From Rhodospirillales bacterium (GTDB lineage: Bacteria > Pseudomonadota > Alphaproteobacteria > Rhodospirillales > JAOUPW01): a stretch of 5,645 nucleotides of DNA. Shown one piece after another: positions 1 through 5,645 of the stretch. The stretch spans positions 1 to 5,645 of the forward strand of contig JAOUPW010000158.1 of the NCBI GenBank assembly GCA_029879665.1. The letters are read 5' to 3'. The translations under genes and the position numbers were made by a program. Within the stretch, counting starts at the first letter, position 1. Each line of letters starts with the position of its first letter. The notes under the pieces are model-generated. The model saw only the letters and a list, made by a program, of their open reading frames with translations. It had not been told where the DNA came from and did no database searches.

Positions 1-730
1 GGGCGTGTTCATGAAGCGGTTCGGATGGTCGCGTCCGGCCTTGCTAATAGGATTTGTCCTTTCCGAACAGCTGGAAGCTTCCTTCTATCGTACAATTCAG
101 GTCTACGCCTTCGATTTCCTAATGCGACCTATTTCCTTTTCTCTTCTTGTTCTAAGCGTAATTTCGGCATACGTGGCTTGGCGCAATACCCGGATGATTG
201 AAAAACGAAAGCAGGCAGCGGAAGGAGAACCAGAATCAAAGGATTCCCTTAGCAGGAGCCAGCGTCTGCCGCAGATTATCTTCGCATTATCGATGGCGGC
301 ATTCCTGCTTGTTAATATTGTCGATGTCAGCAAGCTTCGGTTTCTTAGCAACGCCTTTCCGTTGACCATCGCGGGCATTACCAGCGTCCTTTTCCTGATT
401 ATTATTGTAAATATGTTCCGCGCCAAACCACCAGCACGGCTTATGTGCGACGCCGAGCTGGAAATTTCGGCAGGGACGCGGGGGTCTTTTTATTATTTTT
501 CGTGGCTGCTAGGTTTAATCGGCCTTTCGTGGTTGATCGGATTTGCTTTTGCGGTGCCCTTGTTTGTATTCATTTTTCTGAGGTATCTGGCTGGAACCGG
601 CATTCGCGCCACGATGATCGGGGTCGTTTTTATTTCCGGATTGCTGACGTTGATGAGTCGCCTGCTCGTGTTGGAATATCCTCAAGGATTGCTCCAGTCT
701 TATGTTAATATTCCCTGGAATGTTTGGTAG
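1..730 (+). CDS. Tripartite tricarboxylate transporter permease, apparent TctA-TctB fusion, 3' part only
   Basis: The gene enters from outside the window, reading in frame from base 2, so the GTG at 5 and ATG at 11 are internal codons and not starts. The visible ~242 residues begin with the conserved end of the large permease TctA: RFGWSRPALLIGFVLSEQLE, then a helix with the typical F-L-x-R-P-I-S signature (about 37-59, counting from the GTG at 5). TctA proteins usually stop there. This one continues through a charged linker (about 60-88) into hydrophobic segments near 90-106, 118-138, 164-195 and 201-222, ending soon after EYPQGLL. That layout resembles the small membrane subunit TctB, so I infer a TctA-TctB fusion. 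The family imports carboxylates across the inner membrane, driven by ion gradients, using a periplasmic TctC-type binding protein that is not seen here. The cyclodeaminase-family gene follows 24 bases later. The family call is firm; the fusion is likely but rests on topology. Confidence 0.85.
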   Translation, partial: GVFMKRFGWSRPALLIGFVLSEQLEASFYRTIQVYAFDFLMRPISFSLLVLSVISAYVAWRNTRMIEKRKQAAEGEPESKDSLSRSQRLPQIIFALSMAAFLLVNIVDVSKLRFLSNAFPLTIAGITSVLFLIIIVNMFRAKPPARLMCDAELEISAGTRGSFYYFSWLLGLIGLSWLIGFAFAVPLFVFIFLRYLAGTGIRATMIGVVFISGLLTLMSRLLVLEYPQGLLQSYVNIPWNVW

Positions 731-754
731 CTGATAACCGGTTGAGGGCAGACC

Positions 755-1846
755 ATGACCCTTTTTCTCAATAACGACCACATCGCTCAGGTTCTCGATA
801 TGGGAATGGCGATTGATGTGCTAGAGGACGCTTACCGGGACTATGGGAAGGGATCGGCCACCTGCGTTCCTCGTGTTGACGTTCAGATTCCAACGGGAAG
901 TTCCGGCAAGACCTATCAATTCGGAACCACCATTGGCGGTTCGACAGACAAGTATCTTGCCATGCGGATAAAGTCCGATGTGATGTTCGAGGAGGAATCG
1001 GACGGGCTTCGCAGAAAGGGAAAATATTGCGTTGAGCCTGGATTGTACTGCGGCCTGGTATTTTTGTTCAGCGTCGAGAACGGAGAGCCTCTGGCGATTT
1101 TAAATGACGGCCTTCTTCAAAAGGCCCGCGTGGGTGCCGACTCCGCGATTGGGGTTAAATATATGGCCCGCGAAGATTCCTCAGTACTAGGCATGTTGGG
1201 TTCCGGCGGTATGGCAAGGATGCATCTTGATGCCTTCATAAAGGTGCGGCCGATCAGAAAGATGAAGGTCTACAGCCCGACTCCTGAAAATAGAAAAGCT
1301 TTTGCCAACGAAGCCGAAAAAAAATATGGTATCGAAGCAATTGCCGTTAACGACCCTAACGAAATCTACAGCGGTGCGGATATCGTTGCCGCCTGCACCA
1401 ACGTCATCGGTCCCGTTGTGCAGGGGAAATGTCTGGAACAAGGCACGCATGTCATCAGTATTGGCGGAACCCTGGATCAGGCCGCCAGTTCGCGTATTGA
1501 TGTCTCGCTTCGCTTTGGCAATGCGCCGGCTCCGCAGGAACGGCCGGACTTTGTTGTAACCGAGGAATGCCTCACGTATGTGGCGGAATCCGCCGGCAAA
1601 GTGTCCTATGGCGGGACCAAGAAATTTTCTAATATCCCGCCGGATAAACAGGTTTCCCTTAAGGACCTGATGAAAAATCCATCGTTGGGACGAACGTCAT
1701 TCGAACAAATCACCTTTTCCGAACGGGGAAATCTCCACGGATTGCAATTCTACTCGGTCGCAGGAAAGGCGTACGAACGTGCCCTGAATAAAGGTCTAGG
1801 CACCCGGATTCCCACAGACCAGTTCCTGCAAACCATCCGGAATTGA
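755..1846 (+). CDS. Ornithine cyclodeaminase/mu-crystallin family NAD(P)-binding protein
   Basis: The 363-residue protein has the family's two-part fold. An N-terminal substrate domain carries P-R40, K73 (in RIKSD) and R125 (in QKARVGADSAIG). A Rossmann domain follows with GMLGSGGMAR at 147-155. The C-terminus ends GLQFYSVAGKAYERA (329-343), matching the family's closing helix. Known members include ornithine cyclodeaminase, ketimine reductase, alanine dehydrogenase and the opine-type SbnB enzyme, all acting on an amino acid/imine pair with NAD(P). The canonical G-x-D-x-P-G-K loop reads GGTLDQAASS (237-246), and the usual Q/E-D pair near the C-terminus is Q331-F332. The protein is longer than the usual 310-340 residues because of an extra stretch around 76-98. 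ATG 755 is chosen because GAGGG lies at 744-748 and the N-terminus FLNNDHI fits the family. It is cytoplasmic and probably co-transcribed with its neighbours. Substrate is unknown, and ornithine cyclodeaminase activity should not be assumed. Confidence 0.9.
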   Translation: MTLFLNNDHIAQVLDMGMAIDVLEDAYRDYGKGSATCVPRVDVQIPTGSSGKTYQFGTTIGGSTDKYLAMRIKSDVMFEEESDGLRRKGKYCVEPGLYCGLVFLFSVENGEPLAILNDGLLQKARVGADSAIGVKYMAREDSSVLGMLGSGGMARMHLDAFIKVRPIRKMKVYSPTPENRKAFANEAEKKYGIEAIAVNDPNEIYSGADIVAACTNVIGPVVQGKCLEQGTHVISIGGTLDQAASSRIDVSLRFGNAPAPQERPDFVVTEECLTYVAESAGKVSYGGTKKFSNIPPDKQVSLKDLMKNPSLGRTSFEQITFSERGNLHGLQFYSVAGKAYERALNKGLGTRIPTDQFLQTIRN

Positions 1847-1850
1847 ACCG

Positions 1851-1856
1851 AGGAAG
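1851..1856 (+). promoter_or_regulatory. Ribosome binding site favouring a TTG start
   Basis: AGGAAG lies 5 bases before TTG 1862 but 14 bases before the in-frame ATG 1871. Normal spacing therefore favours the rare TTG start for the MmgE/PrpD gene. The site sits in the 15-base gap right after the stop of the preceding gene. Confidence 0.55.
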
Positions 1857-1861
1857 CCCAT

Positions 1862-3229
1862 TTGGAAAAAATGAGCAAAAACGCTACTGAAATTCTTGGC
1901 AGGTATACGGCGGAGATAAAATTTTCAGATATTCCGGCACAAACCGTTGACGTGGCGAAAGCGTGCCTGATCGACGCTATTGCCTGCGCCGTTTTTGGCA
2001 GCACGCTTCCCTGGTCACGCGTGGTTGCGGACTTTGCCAAAAAATCAGGCGGCGGCGGCTCCTGCCGGTTACCGGGAATGCCGGAATTGTCTCTCCATGC
2101 GCCCCAGGCGGCACTTGCTTTTGGTGCTTTCGCCCACGCCTTCGAACTCGATAATCTGCGCAAGCCAGGCGCCGGCGTTCATGCCGGCGCCACCGTTGCC
2201 CTGCCCGCGCTGATGATGGGTCAAGCCTGCCGGGTGGATGGGAAAACCTTATTGACGGCAATCGTGGCTGGATGCGAGGTCATGTTCAGGATCGGCGCGG
2301 CAACCTTACATACCCCTGAAAAGGCAGGGTTTCACGCCCCCGGGCTGACCGGACCGTTTGGCTCGGCGGCTGCGTGCGGTCGTGTTCTCGGTCTTTCCGC
2401 CAATCAATACGTCCATGCCTTCGGGATTGCGGGTTCTTTGGCGTCGGGGTTGCTGGCGTTCGTAAAGGCGGACCAGGGCGGCATGGTCAAACGCCTGCAT
2501 CTGGGCCGCGCCGCCGAAGGCGGGGTCATGGCGGCGGAACTTGCCGCCGGGGGCTATGAGGGACCCGCCACGGTTCTTGATGGAGAATTCGGCCTGCTAG
2601 AGGTTTATTGTGATCAGTCCAATCCGGAACTTCTGACCGCCGGTCTTGGTGAAGTTTTCGAAACGGATCGTGTCTGTTTCAAAAGTTACCCCTGTCATAT
2701 CACGGCCCATTCGCCAGTGCAGTTATTGCGGAACCTGATGCAAACTCACGAATTCAGCGGAGACGATATTCAGTCCATCGAAATACTGGGCAGCAAAAAA
2801 ATGCTTTCGCACCACAATATCCAGACGCCGCAAGATGTGATGATGGCGCAGTACAGTGTACCGTTTTCCGTGGCGTTATCCGCATATCGGGACCCTCATG
2901 ATCCCAGATCGTTTCTTGAGGGCGCAATTTCAGATCCGGATATATGCAGTCTATCAAAACGTGTCACACTAAATGTTCGAATGACCGATCAGGGCCCGTC
3001 AACCGGCTGGGGTGTGGATATGACGATAAATCTGAAAAATGGAAACCTGTTTTCCGGCAGCCTTGATATCTTCGATGGATGTCCGGAGCGCCCTTTGCCG
3101 CAAAGCGTGCTTTCCGCCAAGTTTACTCGCCTGACCGAACCCTTGATCGCGGGAGGAGGGGCGCGGTTGCTCGAGCAGCTGTATTCGATTGAAAATATCG
3201 ATGATGTTTCAAGTTTGGATGTTTCATGA
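1862..3229 (+). CDS. MmgE/PrpD family protein (dehydratase/decarboxylase/epimerase superfamily)
   Basis: The 455-residue length is normal for MmgE/PrpD, whose members include 2-methylcitrate dehydratase, cis-aconitate decarboxylase and iminodisuccinate epimerase. Family landmarks appear in order: FELDNLRKPGAGVHAGA (94-110) with D97 and H107; GFHAPGLTGPFGSAAA (156-171) with H158; MVKRLHLGRAAEGG (208-221) with K210; FKSYPCHITAH (273-283) with K274, H279 and H283; and AQYSVPFSVA (329-338). From memory, D97, H107, H158, K210, K274 and H279 fall at the spacing of the active-site residues of human cis-aconitate decarboxylase (D93, H103, H159, K207, K272, H277). The enzyme therefore looks intact and catalytic. 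It is cytoplasmic, with no signal peptide. TTG 1862 is preferred because of AGGAAG at 1851; ATG 1871 would remove only three residues. The stop overlaps the thioesterase start. The family does not fix the substrate, so methylcitrate is only one option, and no prpB or prpC is visible. Confidence 0.92.
   Translation: MEKMSKNATEILGRYTAEIKFSDIPAQTVDVAKACLIDAIACAVFGSTLPWSRVVADFAKKSGGGGSCRLPGMPELSLHAPQAALAFGAFAHAFELDNLRKPGAGVHAGATVALPALMMGQACRVDGKTLLTAIVAGCEVMFRIGAATLHTPEKAGFHAPGLTGPFGSAAACGRVLGLSANQYVHAFGIAGSLASGLLAFVKADQGGMVKRLHLGRAAEGGVMAAELAAGGYEGPATVLDGEFGLLEVYCDQSNPELLTAGLGEVFETDRVCFKSYPCHITAHSPVQLLRNLMQTHEFSGDDIQSIEILGSKKMLSHHNIQTPQDVMMAQYSVPFSVALSAYRDPHDPRSFLEGAISDPDICSLSKRVTLNVRMTDQGPSTGWGVDMTINLKNGNLFSGSLDIFDGCPERPLPQSVLSAKFTRLTEPLIAGGGARLLEQLYSIENIDDVSSLDVS
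2168..2191 (+). repeat. Perfect 9-base GC-rich inverted repeat inside the MmgE/PrpD gene
   Basis: GGCGCCGGC at 2168-2176 is the exact reverse complement of GCCGGCGCC at 2183-2191, with the 6-base loop GTTCAT. In RNA this would be a very stable hairpin. It lies over the conserved active-site stretch around residues 103-110 (GAGVHAGA), so the near-symmetric protein sequence gly-ala-gly / ala-gly-ala may be its only cause. No T-run follows, so it is not an intrinsic terminator. Confidence 0.75.
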
Positions 3230-3633
3230 GTAATTCTTCCGAGGAACGGTATAAATATCCTTCCAATTTTCAAAAACATGTTGGGTTTGAAGTTGTCCGA
3301 AACGATTCCGGCATATGGATCGCGCGATTGGATGTCGTTACACAGCATCTGAACCGGTCTTCTTCCGCCCATGGCGGTGTTATTCTTACGCTGCTTGATG
3401 TGGCGGGGGCGGCAGCTGTTACGGATTCTGTTGAAAACTTGAATCGCATGTCTACCATCAGCCTGACCGCGAATTTTTTGTCGCCGGCAAGGCCGGGCAT
3501 TGTTACCGCGGTTGCGAATGTTGAGCGGGCCGGAAAAGTCACGGCCTCGACAAGCATCAAGCTTTATCAAGGAGATGAAACAGGGGATCTCGTAGCAACC
3601 GGAATAGCAACATATAGGTTGTTTTGCGATTAA
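3226..3633 (+). CDS. PaaI-type hotdog-fold acyl-CoA thioesterase
   Basis: The 135 residues match a single hotdog domain. The core motif is HLNRSSSAHGGVILTLLDVA (41-60): N43, the H49-G50-G51 turn and D58 on the central helix correspond to the PaaI/4HBT catalytic region. STISLTANFLSPARPG (76-91) is the usual following beta strand. Known relatives hydrolyse acyl- or aryl-CoA thioesters in the cytoplasm, normally as dimers or tetramers, sometimes to free CoA from dead-end intermediates. The start codon overlaps the stop of the MmgE/PrpD gene (ATGA, 3226-3229). With no clear ribosome site upstream, translation is probably coupled to that gene. Its presence suggests that a CoA-linked acid occurs in the pathway or accumulates as a by-product. 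No CoA ligase or CoA transferase is visible in this window. Substrate chain type cannot be predicted. Confidence 0.9.
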   Translation: MSNSSEERYKYPSNFQKHVGFEVVRNDSGIWIARLDVVTQHLNRSSSAHGGVILTLLDVAGAAAVTDSVENLNRMSTISLTANFLSPARPGIVTAVANVERAGKVTASTSIKLYQGDETGDLVATGIATYRLFCD

Positions 3634-3638
3634 TATAC

Positions 3639-3650
3639 AATTCCGGAATT
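3639..3650. repeat. 12-base perfect palindrome between the thioesterase and MFS genes
   Basis: AATTCCGGAATT is a perfect palindrome beginning 6 bases after the thioesterase stop and 41 bases before the MFS start. It is flanked by two copies of ATTAAT (3629-3634 and 3648-3653), the second overlapping the palindrome. It could be an operator half-site pair or chance symmetry. Nothing in the window identifies a regulator that would bind it. Confidence 0.4.
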
Positions 3651-3690
3651 AATCGGTTGCGGATACCCGCCAATTTGCAACAATCGCTTC

Positions 3691-4995
3691 ATGAAACGAT
3701 CAGGTAATCCCTTTGCCCGGCTGCCGGTGTTTTATGGCTGGATTGTTGTTGCCGTCTCCTTCGTTACCATGGCGATCGCAGTCAATGCGCGGACGTCCTA
3801 TTCGCTTCTGTTTCCGGCCATCCTTGACGAATTCCAGTGGGATCGAAGCGTCACCGCCGGGGCTTTTTCCGTCGGTTTCGTTGTTTCGGGTGTTTTTGCC
3901 CCTGTGGTTGGCCTCTTGATGGATCGCTGGGGACCCCGGTTGGTCATTCCCATGGGGGCGGCCCTTGTCATCTTCGGCTTTTTGGGAGCCACCGTCGTGT
4001 CGACGCCATTGGGCATTTACACAACGCTCGGCGTCCTTGTTATGAGCGGCTCAATCTCGATGACTTACATTTCTCATTCGATGTTTTTACCACATTGGTT
4101 TGTAAGAAAGCGGGGTTTGGCCATCGGCATCGCTTTTTCCGGCGTCGGAATCGGTTCGATTACCCTGCTTCCCTGGTTTCAGCATGTTATAAATACCGGC
4201 GGCTTCCGGCAGGCCTGTATCGTCATCGCCGCTACGGTTACGCTTATTATTCCACTTGCTGCTTATTTTCAGCGTCAACGCCCTCAGGACCTGGGGCTTG
4301 AACCGGATGGAGACCACGGCGGCGCCAACTCCGGCAACATCGATGCGGCGGATTCCATTGTTGATCGGGATTGGGCCGAAACCGACTGGACCTTGGGCTT
4401 GGCAGCCAAAACCTCTCGGTTCTGGTGGGTTTTCTTCGGATACTTCACGGCCCTGTTCGTTTGGTATGCGGTCCTCGTACACCAGACGATCTTTTTGGTC
4501 GAGACCGGTTTCGATCCCCAAGTTGCGGCGACGGCCCTCGGCTTGGTTGCTTTGTTCGGCATCGCCGGTCAAATCGGAATCGGTGCCTTGTCCGATCGCG
4601 TCGGGCGGGAGTGGGCCTGGACGGTTGCCCTTTCCGGCTATGTTGCCTGTTATGGAGCCCTGTTAGCACTCACCGTTGCGCCCTCAACCTTTCTGCTTTA
4701 CCTGATGGTGGCGATGCAAGGACTACTGGGTTTTGGCCTGGCCTCTCTTTACGGTCCGGTTAGCGCTGAAATTTTCTCAGGTCGGCGTTTCGCCACCATA
4801 TTCGCCGTAATCGGCCTAGGCGGAAATTTAGGCGCCGGAGCGGGCCCTTGGCTGACCGGCTACATCTTCGATACCACCGGCAGCTATCAACCCGCCTTCT
4901 GGCTATGTATGGCCTTGTCGGTGGTTTCAGTCTTCTGCATTTGGATGGCGTCTCCAGGAAAAGTGAGACGGGTTTCGGGGAAAGCGATCCGGTGA
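3691..4995 (+). CDS. MFS transporter, probably an organic-anion (monocarboxylate-type) carrier
   Basis: The 434-residue integral membrane protein has the two six-helix halves of the major facilitator superfamily. The first helix begins FYGWIVVAVSF (14-24). The loop 2-3 signature is GLLMDRWGPR (74-83), and its repeat in the second half is GALSDRVGRE (298-307). A hydrophilic central loop (about 195-240) contains RPQDLGLEPDGD (197-208), a hallmark of the MFS group that includes oxalate/formate-antiporter-like and monocarboxylate-transporter-like carriers. From that group and the neighbours I infer transport of a small carboxylate, but uptake cannot be told from export. ATG 3691 is chosen because it precedes the conserved FYGW segment; the upstream ribosome site is weak. 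The gene is 57 bases after the thioesterase, the largest gap up to this point, so an extra promoter is possible. It is a second carrier in the cluster, separate from the TctA/TctB-type one. Confidence 0.9.
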   Translation: MKRSGNPFARLPVFYGWIVVAVSFVTMAIAVNARTSYSLLFPAILDEFQWDRSVTAGAFSVGFVVSGVFAPVVGLLMDRWGPRLVIPMGAALVIFGFLGATVVSTPLGIYTTLGVLVMSGSISMTYISHSMFLPHWFVRKRGLAIGIAFSGVGIGSITLLPWFQHVINTGGFRQACIVIAATVTLIIPLAAYFQRQRPQDLGLEPDGDHGGANSGNIDAADSIVDRDWAETDWTLGLAAKTSRFWWVFFGYFTALFVWYAVLVHQTIFLVETGFDPQVAATALGLVALFGIAGQIGIGALSDRVGREWAWTVALSGYVACYGALLALTVAPSTFLLYLMVAMQGLLGFGLASLYGPVSAEIFSGRRFATIFAVIGLGGNLGAGAGPWLTGYIFDTTGSYQPAFWLCMALSVVSVFCIWMASPGKVRRVSGKAIR

Positions 4996-5053
4996 AATTA
5001 TATTTCCGCCAAACCCTTCTTGTCCCGCAGAAGACTGGATTTGGTTTAGTGAT

Positions 5054-5082
5054 TTGAAGATATGGCGGAAGCAAGCTATTAC
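5054..5082 (+). promoter_or_regulatory. Weak candidate sigma-70-type promoter for the dehydrogenase gene
   Basis: TTGAAG (5054-5059) and TATTAC (5077-5082) are 17 bases apart and each match the consensus at 4 of 6 positions. A better -10-like hexamer, TACAAT (5080-5085), overlaps but would sit 20 bases from the -35. Transcription would begin roughly 40 bases before the GTG start. The left arm overlaps the region of the long inverted repeat. This is consensus matching only. Confidence 0.25.
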
Positions 5083-5118
5083 AATAAATTAGATCGAAAC
5101 TGTTTCATTCATGCCAGT

Positions 5119-5123
5119 GGGAG
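5119..5123 (+). promoter_or_regulatory. Ribosome binding site supporting a GTG start
   Basis: GGGAG lies 6 bases before GTG 5130 and fixes that codon as the dehydrogenase start. The nearby ATG 5125 is in another frame and reaches a stop two codons later. The correct frame has no ATG until codon 12, which would remove the first beta strand of the domain. Confidence 0.6.
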
Positions 5124-5129
5124 AATGCA

Positions 5130-5645
5130 GTGATCGTGTTAGGTTCTACATATCTGCCGGTTATGAACGTACTGGAAGGTAAGCTCGAAGACGGCATGAT
5201 TTTGCGGCCTTTCGATACGAACAAACCTTTGGCGGAACAAATTACCGATGTCCACGTATTGGTATTGGGAAGTCAGCAGGTAACCGCAGGTGACATTGCC
5301 GCCGCACCAAATTTGAAGCTTATTCAACAGCATGGCCGTGGGTTGGATAGCCTGGATCGGGATGCGGCAAAAAAAGCCGGCATTAAGGTTGCCAATGTAA
5401 CCGGCGGGAATAGCATTGCCGTTGCTGAACATTCCCTGGCCTTAATTCTCTACATGGCTAAACAGTTTAATAAGATGCCGCATTCCATAAGCGAGAGAAT
5501 TTCAGGTGCGCCTGCCGGTATGGAGATTTCCGGCAAGACGCTCGCCATTATTGGGCTGGGATCCTCCGGAGAAGAGTTGGCAAAACGGGCGAAATGTTTG
5601 GGCATGCGAGTCTTGGCGACCAAAGCACACCCTAACGTTAAGCCA
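5130..5645 (+). CDS. D-isomer-specific 2-hydroxyacid dehydrogenase, N-terminal part only
   Basis: An open frame from GTG 5130 runs to the last base, giving 172 residues without a stop; family members are usually 310-340 residues. The N-terminal catalytic domain starts MIVLGSTYLP and includes the conserved QHGRGLDSLDRDAAKKAG (67-84), then NVTGGNSIAVAEHSLALIL (89-107), the family's hallmark segment leading into the nucleotide-binding domain. The dinucleotide motif is GLGSSG (142-147). The second strand ends VLATK (161-165), placing T164-K165 where NAD-preferring enzymes usually carry aspartate. The catalytic Arg, Glu and His lie beyond the window. Relatives include phosphoglycerate dehydrogenase and glyoxylate/hydroxypyruvate reductases, which interconvert 2-oxo and D-2-hydroxy acids in the cytoplasm. 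A 134-base gap separates it from the MFS gene. The family is clear, but the exact substrate is not. Confidence 0.9.
   Translation, partial: MIVLGSTYLPVMNVLEGKLEDGMILRPFDTNKPLAEQITDVHVLVLGSQQVTAGDIAAAPNLKLIQQHGRGLDSLDRDAAKKAGIKVANVTGGNSIAVAEHSLALILYMAKQFNKMPHSISERISGAPAGMEISGKTLAIIGLGSSGEELAKRAKCLGMRVLATKAHPNVKP

Larger units (their letters stand above)
4996..5129 (+). other. Longest intergenic gap, with inverted repeats and a candidate promoter
   Basis: This 134-base, A+T-richer gap separates the MFS gene from the dehydrogenase. TTCCGCCA (5004-5011) pairs exactly with TGGCGGAA (5063-5070). Inside that pair, CTTCT (5016-5020) pairs with AGAAG (5029-5033) around an 8-base loop, and AAACC (5011-5015) can pair with GGTTT (5043-5047). 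No T-run follows any stem, so a classic intrinsic terminator is not supported. The elements could form a structured leader or 3' end, or be coincidental. No small gene is apparent here. Confidence 0.4.

Noticed and set aside
1317..1324. A run of eight A bases in the cyclodeaminase-family gene, a possible frameshift or slippage site
   Set aside because: The reading frame is continuous through it and the protein keeps family features on both sides, so no frameshift is needed.
2989..3570. A 193-codon open frame on the minus strand across the MmgE/PrpD-thioesterase junction
   Set aside because: It lies entirely antisense to two strongly conserved genes, its protein is rich in Arg and Cys with no recognisable domain, and the sense-strand motifs explain the sequence.
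3631..3690. Possible stop-codon read-through joining thioesterase and MFS, since both are in the same frame with no further stop between them
   Set aside because: Nineteen codons without a stop is readily expected by chance. The MFS has its own ATG at the right place for the first helix, and a soluble hotdog domain fused to a carrier is not expected.
4087..4572. A 161-codon minus-strand open frame inside the MFS gene
   Set aside because: It is antisense to clear transmembrane coding sequence and has no domain-like pattern. Long antisense frames are common in such G+C-rich genes.
4996..5129. Intrinsic terminator after the MFS gene
   Set aside because: Stems are present, but none is followed by a T-run, so the defining feature is missing.
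5139..5432. A 97-codon minus-strand open frame near the right end
   Set aside because: It is antisense to the dehydrogenase, whose hallmark motifs are unmistakable on the + strand.
1..5645. Mobile element, CRISPR, toxin-antitoxin or defence system
   Set aside because: No transposase, integrase, terminal or spaced direct repeats, or small paired genes are visible. All substantial coding is ordinary metabolic or transport genes on one strand.

Overview
The window is a single-strand (+) metabolic gene cluster with six protein genes, two of them cut by the window edges. Moderately high G+C, tight spacing, proteobacterial Shine-Dalgarno-like sites and the gene families present (a TctA/TctB-type carrier, an MmgE/PrpD protein, an ornithine cyclodeaminase-family protein) suggest a free-living proteobacterium. 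I favour an alphaproteobacterium, but that is an impression from protein style, not a demonstrated placement.

Layout. Positions 1-730 hold the 3' end of a tripartite tricarboxylate transporter gene. The TctA C-terminus runs straight into a TctB-like four- to five-helix tail, so this looks like a TctA-TctB fusion. Next come an ornithine cyclodeaminase/mu-crystallin family protein (755-1846), an MmgE/PrpD family protein (1862-3229), a PaaI-type hotdog thioesterase that overlaps it by 4 bases (3226-3633), and a 12-helix MFS carrier (3691-4995). A 134-base gap with possible regulatory structure follows (4996-5129). The last gene is the N-terminal half of a D-isomer-specific 2-hydroxyacid dehydrogenase, starting at GTG 5130 and running off the end.

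How the genes may work together. Gaps of 24, 15, -4 and 57 bases on one strand fit one transcript from the transporter through the MFS gene. The gap before the dehydrogenase is the only place with room for a new promoter, although that gene may belong to the same pathway. Two carriers, an imine/amino-acid-type NAD(P) enzyme, a dehydratase/decarboxylase/epimerase-type enzyme, an acyl-CoA thioesterase and a 2-hydroxyacid dehydrogenase together look like uptake and breakdown of a carboxylic acid, possibly an amino- or imino-polycarboxylate. The substrate cannot be read from the sequence.

I saw no mobile element, CRISPR array, tRNA, rRNA or defence system. The points most worth a second look are the transporter fusion, the altered active-site motifs of the cyclodeaminase-family protein, the cofactor-site lysine in the dehydrogenase, and several inverted repeats.
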